From assembly GCA_025210475.1 (NCBI GenBank), contig JAOARW010000090.1, positions 1 to 43,864 on the forward strand: a DNA stretch of 43,864 bases, given 5' to 3'. The translations under genes were made by a program, and so were the position numbers. Under the pieces are notes generated by a model. It searched no databases and was not told the origin of the DNA. It saw only the letters and a list, made by a program, of their open reading frames with translations. Below, piece by piece: positions 27,401 through 35,152 of the stretch. This DNA is from Carboxylicivirga sp. Its GTDB lineage: Bacteria > Bacteroidota > Bacteroidia > Bacteroidales > Marinilabiliaceae. Each line of letters opens with the position of its first letter. Within the stretch, counting starts at the first letter, position 1.

Positions 27401-27492
27401 GCCATTTTTACCTGACCGAATGCACTTGAAATTCCTAACAGGATAATACCAATTACACCTAATAGCTTACTATAACTGCTCTTTGTTTCCAT
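24469..27492 (-). CDS. large exported N-acetylmuramoyl-L-alanine amidase with golvesin-like domain
   Basis: A 1007-residue secreted protein (signal peptide ending near SSAFGQ). It has an Amidase_3 fold interrupted by an insert. Zinc ligands appear as the His of WHSHGWYY and the Glu of MPRER, then the His of AFHTDAG. The catalytic-type Glu is in MLLELLSHQN. Between the two halves (about 265-370) lies a golvesin-C/Xly-like beta domain (GGDYAVYISYKR, GIEVYGEGQVSLDAVRLGG). A Fn3-like module follows near 630-710, then a C-terminal alpha/beta domain that resembles a class I glutamine-amidotransferase-like fold. It would strip peptides from MurNAc. Its start faces murK across a 204-base divergent region, with a good promoter at 27518-27548. 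Confidence 0.85.
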   Translation of the reverse strand: METKSSYSKLLGVIGIILLGISSAFGQVKMADELYLPADTGVQAWQVPLHKWGHLGKIKIDSVLVDREHELLEYYFNKQLSYLPWRQDNYKGFIEALSSMPDDTMKQYRIKVFTGNYELSDLIPNLYRKSELIDSSRIRKPNAHKFISNLSQPAFKSGMMKNHIALWHSHGWYYESKLDRWEWQRARLFGSVEDISPMLYVIPYLVSMLEKAGANVFMPRERCFNRHEVIIDNDWSSGNSEFELTKKMVGVAQVGFAYKDTLYPGDNPFKYGTSLLIKEANGKVANYKPDIPQGGDYAVYISYKRNLNNCNKVSYVVNHSGGATTFVLNQSMGGNTWIYLGTFQFEEGNNHGIEVYGEGQVSLDAVRLGGGMGNVARRPSNELMPNQWSLNNTGAKKKGSVLVNPDQFSWKISQRPRYMEAARYWLQYAGMPDTLVFSLNDEKNDYNDDYQSRGEWVDYLMGVPNGPTKDRNVEGLGLPIDMAFAFHTDAGITPNDSVIGTLGIYSSLRDSGYFPNGQSKLASRDLTDVIQTQIVNDIRALYNDDWTRRGMWDKQYSEAWRPNVPTMLLELLSHQNLADMKFGLDPHFRFDVCRAIYKGMLKFLAFQEGRTYVVQPLPVDHLALTEAKRGYQLSWQPVIDSLEATAEPTKYKVYTRIGTNGFDNGKIVEGTTYQIPKVKKGQILSFKVTALNDGGESFPSEVLSIGIARRKAEKVLVVNAFDRISAPAFVDEGNFGGVAWWDDQGVPDKYEYAYTGNQYDFNRQSPWLDDDSPGWGASYATDEGKIIKGNNRDNIIIHGQSILKAGYSFISVSDEVFESLAFDASSYKAVDIILGEEKTTASYNGKAPKYKIYTPAFMDKVKQLTSNQQHVFMSGAYVGSDIKLNNDTLANDFAADVLRFKWRTNHAVKNGNVYATDYAAPVLKGQMQFNTEHSQDYYTVEAPDGIEPVGINAITSYRYKENNVSAGTLYNGEYKTVILGFPFETVISEKERDELMKQILKFFYRSE

Positions 27493-27517
27493 CGTTAATA
27501 GCCAAAATTTGACGATT

Positions 27518-27548
27518 CAAAAATAATAACATTTTCACAAGATTCAAA
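27518..27548 (-). promoter_or_regulatory. promoter of the amidase gene
   Basis: On the minus strand TTTG (27545-27548), a 19-base spacer, then TATTTTTG (27518-27525) match the Bacteroidota -33/-7 consensus. The predicted start is roughly 20 bases upstream of the ATG. Confidence 0.65.
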
Positions 27549-27550
27549 TT

Positions 27551-27562
27551 TTTGTCATACAT
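27551..27562. promoter_or_regulatory. candidate operator between amidase and murK promoters
   Basis: TTTGTCATACAT, which on the minus strand reads ATGTATGACAAA, is a variant of the TTGTATkAyrTAT motif. It lies directly beside the amidase -33 element and just upstream of the murK -33 element, so a bound protein could affect both directions. Confidence 0.3.
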
Positions 27563-27576
27563 CTTACGTGTTATTC

Positions 27577-27607
27577 TTGATTTATGACTAAAAAATTAAT
27601 ACATTTG
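27577..27607 (+). promoter_or_regulatory. promoter of murK-murQ
   Basis: TTG (27577-27579), a 20-base spacer and TACATTTG (27600-27607) are a full match to the Bacteroidota consensus. The predicted transcript start near 27613 gives a leader of about 80 bases containing the motif at 27637-27652. Confidence 0.75.
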
Positions 27608-27636
27608 CATCGTATTCAGCAATAAACATCATTCAA

Positions 27637-27652
27637 ACATCATAATACAAAT
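27637..27652 (-). promoter_or_regulatory. candidate GntR operator in the murK leader
   Basis: On the minus strand this reads ATTTGTATTATGATGT, sharing the first ten positions (TTGTATkAyr) with the other copies. It is downstream of the predicted transcript start, a usual place for repression. Confidence 0.4.
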
Positions 27653-27696
27653 CATTATTCCAACTGAATACAAGCCATAAAACACATTTATAATAC

Positions 27697-28560
27697 ATGT
27701 CACATTCTAATCATATGATACTCATCGCAGATAGTGGATCGACAAAAACGGAGTGGTGTCTGGTTTCAGATACACAAACAACCAAGAAGTGTATTACTAA
27801 AGGCATCAATCCTTTTTATCAATCGGCTTCTGAAATCCTGCAAAATTTAAAAGAAGAATATACATTAAATAATTCGGAGCCCCAAGAAATTCATTTCTAC
27901 GGTGCCGGATGTGCCAATGAAGAAAAGAATACCATCGTTAGACAAGCCCTAGCTGATTATTTTGGTAATACTACCATTCATATAAACAGTGATTTAACCG
28001 GTGCTGCGCGAGCTTTATGCCAAAGAAATGAAGGCATTGCCTGTATACTGGGTACGGGCTCTAATTCGTGTCATTTCGATGGCACACAGGTCACTCATAA
28101 TGTGTCGCCACTTGGATTTATTATTGGCGATGAAGGCAGTGGTGCTGTATTGGGAAAAAAACTAGTTGGTGATATTTTGAAAAAACAGCTTTCTACATCA
28201 ACAATTGAGTTATTCTTTGAAAAATACAAAACAGATCAGGCTGAAATTCTTGATCATATTTACAAGCAAGCTTTTCCGAATCGATACCTGGCGAGTTACA
28301 CTAAATTCTTATCTGATCATATCCATATTCCAGAACTGGAGAATATGGTTATTTCTGCATTCAAAGAATTTATAGAACGAAATCTACTGCAATACAACAA
28401 TATAACAGAACTAAATATTAACTTCACTGGTAGCATTGCCTTTTATTTTAAAAATCAACTTGAAAAAGCACTAAAAAGTTACAATCTTAAGATAGGTGTA
28501 ATCGATCAAGCTCCTATGGATGGGCTTGTTGCATATCACGCAGAAATAAAGAATTCATAA
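27697..28560 (+). CDS. murK: MurNAc kinase, BadF/BadG-type ATPase family
   Basis: A 287-residue cytoplasmic sugar kinase of the N-acetylglucosamine-kinase-like BadF/BadG/BcrA/BcrD family. The phosphate loops are ADSGSTKTEWCL at the start and ILGTGSNSCHFDG in the middle, with GFIIGDEGSGAVLG after it. In Tannerella a kinase of this family phosphorylates MurNAc at O6 and is linked to murQ, the same arrangement as here. The stop overlaps the murQ start by one base (TAATG), so the two are translationally coupled. GlcNAc kinase is the alternative, but coupling to murQ favours MurNAc. The first ATG at 27697 is kept; a second Met seven codons later is possible. Confidence 0.88.
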   Translation: MSHSNHMILIADSGSTKTEWCLVSDTQTTKKCITKGINPFYQSASEILQNLKEEYTLNNSEPQEIHFYGAGCANEEKNTIVRQALADYFGNTTIHINSDLTGAARALCQRNEGIACILGTGSNSCHFDGTQVTHNVSPLGFIIGDEGSGAVLGKKLVGDILKKQLSTSTIELFFEKYKTDQAEILDHIYKQAFPNRYLASYTKFLSDHIHIPELENMVISAFKEFIERNLLQYNNITELNINFTGSIAFYFKNQLEKALKSYNLKIGVIDQAPMDGLVAYHAEIKNS

Positions 28561-29390
28561 TGACTATAAAAAAGAATAAAAAAATAAGCGTAACCGAATC
28601 TCCATCCCACTTCGACAACCTTGAAGAAATGTCGGTGGAAGAACTGGTTACCAACATTAATCAGGAAGATGGCAATGTACATTTAGCCGTACAAAAAGCT
28701 CTTCCTCAGATAAAAGAATTAGTCGTTCGCATTGTTAAACGTATGGAGCAGGGCGGACGTGTGTTTTATCTAGGAGCCGGTACCAGCGGACGCCTTGGGG
28801 TTTTAGATGCTTCCGAACTTCCCCCAACATTTGGTGTACCCGATAATATGGTGATTGGTCTGATTGCCGGAGGAGATAGAGCTTTGCGACAGGCTGTAGA
28901 ATCAGCCGAGGATGATCCGGACAAGGCATGGGGTGAGCTTCAGGAATACAAAGTTGACGAATTGGACACTGTCATAGGAATTGCAGCTTCAGGCACAACA
29001 CCTTATGTTATTGGTGGAATTCAGCATGCCCGAAAAAATGGTTTATTAACCGGTTGCATTACCTGTAACCCAAACAGTAAGGTAGCTGAAGTAACCGAGT
29101 TTCCGATAGAAGCCATTGTTGGACCTGAATTTGTTACAGGAAGTACACGTTTAAAAGCCGGCACAGCCCAGAAAATGATTCTGAACATGATCACAACAAC
29201 GATTATGATCAAACTTGGTCGTGTCAAAGGCAACAAAATGGTGAACATGCAACTCACCAACAAAAAGTTAGTGGATCGTGGTGCCCGTATGATTATGGAA
29301 GAGATTAAGCTGAACTATGAAGAATCCAGGTTGCTTCTTCTTAAACACGGATCGGTTAAAAAATCGATTGACGCTTACAAAAAGCGCTAA
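28560..29390 (+). CDS. murQ: N-acetylmuramic acid 6-phosphate etherase
   Basis: This enzyme cleaves the D-lactyl ether of MurNAc-6-P, giving GlcNAc-6-P and D-lactate in the cytoplasm. It has a SIS domain with the family signature GAGTSGRLGVLDASELPPTFG (about residues 70-90), then IAASGTTPYVIGG and GSTRLKAGTAQKM, which are the standard MurQ blocks. At 276 residues it is slightly shorter than the roughly 300-residue enterobacterial enzyme, lacking some of the C-terminal helix. It is coupled to murK by a one-base overlap. The gntR gene converges on it across a strong terminator. The D-lactate product links it to the dehydrogenase at 6905-9718. Confidence 0.97.
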   Translation: MTIKKNKKISVTESPSHFDNLEEMSVEELVTNINQEDGNVHLAVQKALPQIKELVVRIVKRMEQGGRVFYLGAGTSGRLGVLDASELPPTFGVPDNMVIGLIAGGDRALRQAVESAEDDPDKAWGELQEYKVDELDTVIGIAASGTTPYVIGGIQHARKNGLLTGCITCNPNSKVAEVTEFPIEAIVGPEFVTGSTRLKAGTAQKMILNMITTTIMIKLGRVKGNKMVNMQLTNKKLVDRGARMIMEEIKLNYEESRLLLLKHGSVKKSIDAYKKR

Positions 29391-29416
29391 ACACGAGTAA
29401 TTATCAGAATACTTGT

Positions 29417-29452
29417 AAAAATGGGCTTCACAACAATGTAAAGCCCATTTTT
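29417..29452. terminator. bidirectional terminator between murQ and gntR
   Basis: A perfect 12-base stem AAAAATGGGCTT / AAGCCCATTTTT has a 12-base loop, with T-rich ends on both strands. Confidence 0.88.
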
Positions 29453-29479
29453 AATTTCCTATTTCCAATCCCCGAGAGA

Positions 29480-30208
29480 CTAATACATCTCTTTAAAATA
29501 CTTATCGTAAACTTCCATGTTTCGTTCAAGCAACTCAACAGTATATTGATAAGAACGGTCACTGTTTTTTTCAGTAACTGCTTTTAATATCTCTTTTTGC
29601 AAACGTAAAGTATACTCCTTCTCTCCTTCAATATTTGCATAAATCATGTTGCGCATGCGCGGCAGCAGTGAGTAGATAGGCTCCATAGAAATAATAACGA
29701 TCGGATTCCCTGTCGCCTTAGCCATATTCATATGAAAACGGTTAATTAAGTCGACCTCCAATTGCGTATTATCCGGATTACATTCCTCTAATTCAGAAAT
29801 ATTTGTCTGAAGCATTTTCAGATCATCTTCCGAGCGGTTAGTAGCAGCAATCCGACCAATTTCAGGCTCAAATATTCGTCGCACCTCAATAATTTGTCGA
29901 ATAAGGCTCGAATCAAATTTCATATCGTAGAAAAGATTCAAAGATTTAATAGCATCTTCAATCTTCAACTCTGAGACATACATCCCACTGCCCTTCTTAA
30001 TCTCAATAAGGCCTCGGGCACTTAATCGACGCAAGGCCTCACGAAGGGCTGTACGGCTAACTGCAAAACTTTCACATAGCTCCTTTTCAGAAGGCAGCTT
30101 AGTGCCTGGAATTAAACGCTTTGTCCGAATAGCTTCTTCTATTTTACGTTCAATTTTCTGACTTAAGGTTTGGCTAGTACCTATTTTTCCAAAAATATCG
30201 TCCATCAA
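29480..30208 (-). CDS. GntR-family regulator, FadR/FCD subfamily
   Basis: A 242-residue DNA-binding regulator. The winged helix is at residues about 13-80 (GTKLPSEKELCESFAVSR, then LRRLSARGLIEIKKGSGMYV). The C-terminal helical FCD-type domain is at about 95-235. Of the usual FCD metal ligands only one His is obvious (NRFHMNMAKATG). The later positions read LRLQKEI and LERNMEV, so the metal site looks lost, as in FadR-like members. Its gene converges on murQ and its own upstream region carries the motif TTGTATGATGTAT overlapping a TAGATTTG -7 element, which suggests self-regulation. The likely ligand is a MurNAc-derived metabolite (inference). Confidence 0.92.
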   Translation of the reverse strand: MMDDIFGKIGTSQTLSQKIERKIEEAIRTKRLIPGTKLPSEKELCESFAVSRTALREALRRLSARGLIEIKKGSGMYVSELKIEDAIKSLNLFYDMKFDSSLIRQIIEVRRIFEPEIGRIAATNRSEDDLKMLQTNISELEECNPDNTQLEVDLINRFHMNMAKATGNPIVIISMEPIYSLLPRMRNMIYANIEGEKEYTLRLQKEILKAVTEKNSDRSYQYTVELLERNMEVYDKYFKEMY

Positions 30209-30221
30209 TTTACTCTTCTTA

Positions 30222-30239
30222 ATACATCATACAAATCTA
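30222..30239 (-). promoter_or_regulatory. gntR -7 element overlapped by candidate operator
   Basis: ATACATCATACAAAT (30222-30236) is identical over 15 bases to the copy at 4803-4817. On the minus strand TAGATTTG (30232-30239) fits the -7 consensus; the -33 element is weak (TTG 25 bases upstream). The overlap suggests self-repression. Confidence 0.5.
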
Positions 30240-30328
30240 TGATAAATTCTGTAAAATCCATCATCAATTTGTGTGCACGCATAACATTTTTAGAGTAAAT
30301 ACATTCAGAAATGTACCAAAATGTTCAC

Positions 30329-30360
30329 AAAAAAAAGGAATGACCGTAATGATCACTCCT
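30329..30360 (-). terminator. trxB terminator
   Basis: On the minus strand AGGAGTGATC pairs with GGTCATTCCT (10 pairs, two of them G-U) around a 5-base loop, followed by a run of T. It lies just after the trxB stop. Confidence 0.8.
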
Positions 30361-30388
30361 CTCTAATATTATTTAATTTATAAGTCCC

Positions 30389-31390
30389 TTATTCTTGCTC
30401 AGCAAGAAATCTTTCGGCATCAATAGCAGCCATACAACCCGAACCAGCAGCTGTTACAGCCTGACGGTACTGGTCATCCTGCACATCGCCACAAGCAAAC
30501 ACACCCGGAACATTTGTTTTGGAACTTCCCGGAACTGTTTTAATATATCCAACATCATTGGTTTCAATGTAATCTGCAAAAATGTCAGAATTTGGCTTAT
30601 GACCAATACCCAAAAAGAATCCGTCAATGGCAATTTTAACTTCCTCTTCTTCAGGTGTACCCATATTTTTCACCAATGTAGCACCTTCAACAACTCCATC
30701 TCCGAACAATCCTTTAGTCTGGTGCTTCCATAACACCTCGATATTAGGCGTTTTAAGCGCTCTGTCTTGCATTACTTTCGAAGCACGGAATACATCACGG
30801 CGTACAATCAGATATACTTTTTTACATAGTCCGGCCAGGTACATGGCTTCTTCCAAAGCTGTATCGCCTCCACCAACTACAGCTACATCTTTTCCTCTAT
30901 AGAAAAAGCCATCACATGTTGCACAGGCAGACACTCCAGAACCGGCATATTTAGTTTCATCGGGCAAGCCCAGATACTTAGCTGTAGCACCTGTAGCAAT
31001 AATCAAAGCCTCTGTTTCGATAACTTTATTACCATCAACAGTTACTTTAAAAGGTCTTTCGCTAAGATCAACAGAGGTAGCCATACCAAATCGAACATCA
31101 GTACCAAAACGCACAGCTTGCTTCTTTAAATCCTCCATCATTTCCGGACCCGTTGTACCACTCGGATAACCAGGGAAATTCTCAACTTCGGTAGTTGTGG
31201 TTAATTGTCCTCCAGGTTGAAGCCCTTCGTACATCACCGGACTAAGATTTGCACGTGACGCGTAAATAGCCGCTGTATAGCCGGCAGGTCCCGAACCTAC
31301 AATCAACACTTTAACTTTTTCTACTTCTCCCATATCCTTATTTTCGTTTTGTGGAGTATTGAGGTCTCCCATTTTTTCAAAAAGAGCCAT
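30389..31390 (-). CDS. trxB: thioredoxin-disulfide reductase
   Basis: This FAD/NADPH enzyme keeps thioredoxin reduced in the cytoplasm. It shows the FAD loop VGSGPAGYTAA (about residue 31), the redox pair CATC (Cys156, Cys159), the NADPH loop VVGGGDTALEEA and the C-terminal GVFACGDVQD FAD motif. At 333 residues it is about 20 longer at the N-terminus than the usual form; a start at Met7 or Met20 is also possible. It is a single-gene unit with its own terminator. It is unrelated in function to the murein locus on one side and the TonB operon on the other. Confidence 0.96.
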   Translation of the reverse strand: MALFEKMGDLNTPQNENKDMGEVEKVKVLIVGSGPAGYTAAIYASRANLSPVMYEGLQPGGQLTTTTEVENFPGYPSGTTGPEMMEDLKKQAVRFGTDVRFGMATSVDLSERPFKVTVDGNKVIETEALIIATGATAKYLGLPDETKYAGSGVSACATCDGFFYRGKDVAVVGGGDTALEEAMYLAGLCKKVYLIVRRDVFRASKVMQDRALKTPNIEVLWKHQTKGLFGDGVVEGATLVKNMGTPEEEEVKIAIDGFFLGIGHKPNSDIFADYIETNDVGYIKTVPGSSKTNVPGVFACGDVQDDQYRQAVTAAGSGCMAAIDAERFLAEQE

Positions 31391-31537
31391 AATATCTAAT
31401 TATTAATATTTCTAAATAAGTTGTAAAACTACAAATTTTCGTCTTTCTCTTCAAAAGACATGCCGAACTATTAAACATGACATTTTACACGAAATTCTGT
31501 CAGCTAAATAGGCTCTATGCAGAACCTTGGCATTCTC

Positions 31538-32470
31538 TTATTTGAAGAACACTAATGAATCGCTATCAAAATTCATTCCCGATACAAGTCCCAATCCATT
31601 TTCGACATTGGTATGAATTTTAATGGGATCAAATACGGGCAAGCCATCATAAAATCCTTCGTAACCATCCGATAAGATAATTGAACGAAAATATTGATAA
31701 TAATCCGCTGTATGATGATACAAATAGATAGTTATCTTTATTTTTTCCTCATAATAATCAAACAACATGTTATCCTTGGGAATCTCGAATGTTAACTTGT
31801 ACTTTATACCTCCAATTTTTTCATCATTAAACAAACCCTGAAAATCCAATCCCGGCAATAAACTTTCACTTTGCGACCCTTGTGTAAAAACCTCATCATC
31901 CTTTTCATAATCAATCACCTTCCGCGTATAGTAAGGCTGATCACCGATCGTTCCAAATCCTTCACGCACAACAAACAGCTGATAAAAATTCGACTCGCCT
32001 TGAGGATCCTGAAAGGTCATAAAAGACTTAAGCATCAAACTACTGCCAACATCAGCGACATTTCTTCGAATTGTTAGGGTATCTAAATTTAAAATAGGTA
32101 TTTCATTAGGTATATATGATTCGATCTTAACTGTATCTCCATTTAATTCGTAGGCTGTTATATTAAGCTTGTCTCCAGCATTGAAATCAAATTCTGGCCA
32201 TTTACTCCAGGTAGTATCCGACGGCAGAATATAAGTTCCCTGAAAATTATCATTGATAAAAATACGAAATCGTCCTTTCTCAACCTGCTTATAATTATCG
32301 AGCGATAAAATACTCTGACTTTTACTAAAATGCAGATTTAAGGTACTATCGGGATGAACAAAAGCATACATCACCATCAAATCTGCCTGGGTATTAATAG
32401 CCAGCTCAATATCTTTTTCGCAAGCGATTAATCCTAACAATAGTATAGCGATGTACTTTATCTTCTTCAT
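31538..32470 (-). CDS. DUF4249 lipoprotein
   Basis: A 310-residue exported lipoprotein (GLIAC, Cys17) of the DUF4249 family, found in Bacteroidota immediately after STN-type TonB receptors. The start lies 3 bases from the receptor stop, so the pair is coupled. It is beta-rich throughout (INTQADLMVMYAFVHPDSTL). By position it should be a periplasmic or surface partner of the receptor, comparable to SusD for SusC, but no function is established. Confidence 0.87.
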   Translation of the reverse strand: MKKIKYIAILLLGLIACEKDIELAINTQADLMVMYAFVHPDSTLNLHFSKSQSILSLDNYKQVEKGRFRIFINDNFQGTYILPSDTTWSKWPEFDFNAGDKLNITAYELNGDTVKIESYIPNEIPILNLDTLTIRRNVADVGSSLMLKSFMTFQDPQGESNFYQLFVVREGFGTIGDQPYYTRKVIDYEKDDEVFTQGSQSESLLPGLDFQGLFNDEKIGGIKYKLTFEIPKDNMLFDYYEEKIKITIYLYHHTADYYQYFRSIILSDGYEGFYDGLPVFDPIKIHTNVENGLGLVSGMNFDSDSLVFFK

Positions 32471-32473
32471 TGC

Positions 32474-35131
32474 CTAGAAATTTATAGTATACCTAACATA
32501 TGGAATTGGCACCGGAAATAAACTAAACTGTTTGAGCGAACGTTGTAAATCGCCTGTTTGTTCATTCTCACTATCCGCAAAATACAAAAAGAAAGGATTC
32601 TGATGTCCGTAGGCATTCATTAATCCAACACTCCATAAGCGATTTCCGCGAGTTTTCTTCTTTTTAAAATTAAAGCCAATATCCAATCGGTGAAAATTGG
32701 GCATTCGGTAACCATTTCGCTCCGACACATATTGATTGTACTGGTTGTTATTGGTTTCTTCTGCCGTTGGTAAATGCGGCGAATAGTATTTAGTCTCCGG
32801 CAGCGTAATCGGATTACCTGTTCCAAAGGCCCAGGTTACTCCCATATCAACCTTTTCTGAAAATTTATAGGTTGTGTAAATTGAAATATCGTGTGTTCGG
32901 TCAAAATTAGCCGGAAACTCTTTACCATTATTTAATTCTTCAAAGCGGTTAGTTGATTTCGAATACGTATATCCAAACCATCCGGTTAAGTTCCCCATTT
33001 TCCGATGTAACAACAGTTCAAAACCATGAGATTGTCCATTGCCAGAGGTTAGCTTATCCTGCCAATCGGAAGCGAAGTCAAAGTACCCGGCCGTTTCCTT
33101 ATAAGCCAGAATATCCTTTAAATCTTTATAATAAAACTCTAATGACAGATTGAATCCTTTACTAATTTCATATTCGAAACCAATGGCTGACTGCACGGCC
33201 CGCATAGGTGCAATTTTTGCTGATACCGGTAGCCACAAGTCCGTTGGCATTGCCACAGTTGACGTCCTTAATAAATGCATATATTGAGTCATATGACTGT
33301 AAGCGGCTTTCACCGAAAAATTATCTTTTATTAGGAAACGGGCTGATAATCGTGGTTCTGCCGACCAGTAATACTTATTACTTTCGGTTTGAAACAATGA
33401 AAAATGACCTCCGATATTCATTTTCAAACGAGGTAAAAGATGGAAGTCATCCTCCAGATAAAAACGATACTCAGAACGAATCATTTCATCACCGCCATAA
33501 ATTGTATCAACAGATTCACCGTTTTCAAGTTCCCTTAATCCAACATCCATTCCCGGGTAAAACGAATGTCGCAAGGCACTGGCCCCTGTTCTGAAATAGT
33601 GCTTGGGAGAAGGAATATAATCCAAATCTACTTTAGCACTCCAATCGCGAATACCACTATAATATTTCTGACTACCTTTTGTCCAGTCCCCTTCAGAAAC
33701 ATAGTTTAGCGATTGATTGATCGAAAAACGATAATCACTAAAAGCCAAGGTTGTATTGGCAAAAACTTTATTGCCAAATATATGATTCCAACGAACCGCA
33801 CCCACATAATTTCTCCAGCCAACATCACTTTCATCATAAATTGTTACCGCCTGACTCTTAGCATCTGAATTATCAACAACAATACTTTGCTTGTTGTAGG
33901 AGATTCCATAACTATCCTTACCCGAATAAGCGCTAAAATACAAGCGATCCTTATCTGATAATTTATAATTTAACTTGGTGTTAAAATCATAGAAGTAATA
34001 ACGGCTTTTATCCGCTTCTTTTAACTGCCAGATACTTGTCAATAAATCGAAATAAGTGCGCCGAAAAGATACAGAAAAAGATGATTTATCTTTTATCAGA
34101 GGTCCTTCTACAGCTAGTTTACTCGATAATAATCCAAAACTAGCTACCCCTTTAAATTCCTCATTATTTCCATCGTACATCCGTATATCAATCACTGATG
34201 ACAAACGTCCACCATAACGAGCCGGAAAACCGCCCTTAATTACCCGAACATTATTAACCGCATCCGCATTAAATATTGAGAAAAATCCCAAAAGGTGACT
34301 GACATTATAAACCGGAACATCGTCCATTAATACCAGATTTTGATCTGGCCCTCCTCCCCTTACATATAGCTCACTAAATCCTTCGCCTCCACTTTGAATA
34401 CCTGGTAATAGCTGAATACTTTTAACAATATCAACTTCGCCTAAAAATACGGGAACATTCTTAATCTGTTCAATTGGCACATCAATGGTTCCTGTTCTGG
34501 TGCTTTTTACTCTCCCAGGAACCCGTTCACCAACAACCGCTACTTCCTCCAGTTCATCCTTGGCCTGCATATAAAAATACACAGTTGTATCGGAGCGCAG
34601 GTTAAGGTATTTATGCTGGTTTTTATAGCCCACATAAGAACTTGCCAATTCGACAAACCCTGCTGGTAAACTAATGCTAAAAAATCCAAAATTATTACTT
34701 ACTGTTCCCAATAATAATTCAGGTTCATAAACGTTTGCCTGAATCAATGCCTCTTTTGATTCGGCTTCCAAAACAAAACCTTTAATCACAAATTTCCGTG
34801 GGGCTCCTTCGATGGGTTCGATAATTATTTTATTACCCCTTACAATGTAATTAGAAGGGCAATTAATAAAGAGTGCATTAAGAATTTCGCGCACTGAGCC
34901 TCGTTGAATTGGCAATTCGACAGATTCTTGAAAACAAAGCTGAGAACTAAAACTAAAAACTATACTGGTCTGTTGTTCAATTTCATTTAAATGAGCCTTG
35001 GTAGAATTCACTTTCGAACTCAATTCAACAGGGGTATATAAAACATTTTGCCCATTCACACTGACTTGCATCAGCTGAATGAGCAAAATAATAATTGTGC
35101 TTTTATATATATGGCTTAAGATTATCGGCAT
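32474..35131 (-). CDS. TonB-dependent receptor with STN domain
   Basis: An 885-residue outer-membrane receptor of the FecA-like, sigma/anti-sigma signalling type. After the signal peptide comes an STN domain (about 35-110: NEIEQQTSIVFSFSSQLCF, with IVRGNKIIIEPIEG). Then a CarboxypepD_reg-like domain (about 113-195), the plug (IKSIQLLPGIQSG, LYVRGGGPDQNLVLMDDVPV, GGFPARYGGRLSSVIDIRM) and a barrel ending in Phe (IPYVRYTINF). It lies 21 bases after the FecR gene and 3 bases before DUF4249. The STN domain would pass the ligand signal to FecR. The ligand is not evident from the sequence. Confidence 0.94.
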   Translation of the reverse strand: MPIILSHIYKSTIIILLIQLMQVSVNGQNVLYTPVELSSKVNSTKAHLNEIEQQTSIVFSFSSQLCFQESVELPIQRGSVREILNALFINCPSNYIVRGNKIIIEPIEGAPRKFVIKGFVLEAESKEALIQANVYEPELLLGTVSNNFGFFSISLPAGFVELASSYVGYKNQHKYLNLRSDTTVYFYMQAKDELEEVAVVGERVPGRVKSTRTGTIDVPIEQIKNVPVFLGEVDIVKSIQLLPGIQSGGEGFSELYVRGGGPDQNLVLMDDVPVYNVSHLLGFFSIFNADAVNNVRVIKGGFPARYGGRLSSVIDIRMYDGNNEEFKGVASFGLLSSKLAVEGPLIKDKSSFSVSFRRTYFDLLTSIWQLKEADKSRYYFYDFNTKLNYKLSDKDRLYFSAYSGKDSYGISYNKQSIVVDNSDAKSQAVTIYDESDVGWRNYVGAVRWNHIFGNKVFANTTLAFSDYRFSINQSLNYVSEGDWTKGSQKYYSGIRDWSAKVDLDYIPSPKHYFRTGASALRHSFYPGMDVGLRELENGESVDTIYGGDEMIRSEYRFYLEDDFHLLPRLKMNIGGHFSLFQTESNKYYWSAEPRLSARFLIKDNFSVKAAYSHMTQYMHLLRTSTVAMPTDLWLPVSAKIAPMRAVQSAIGFEYEISKGFNLSLEFYYKDLKDILAYKETAGYFDFASDWQDKLTSGNGQSHGFELLLHRKMGNLTGWFGYTYSKSTNRFEELNNGKEFPANFDRTHDISIYTTYKFSEKVDMGVTWAFGTGNPITLPETKYYSPHLPTAEETNNNQYNQYVSERNGYRMPNFHRLDIGFNFKKKKTRGNRLWSVGLMNAYGHQNPFFLYFADSENEQTGDLQRSLKQFSLFPVPIPYVRYTINF

Positions 35132-35152
35132 AAAAATTAATCAACCCCGAAA

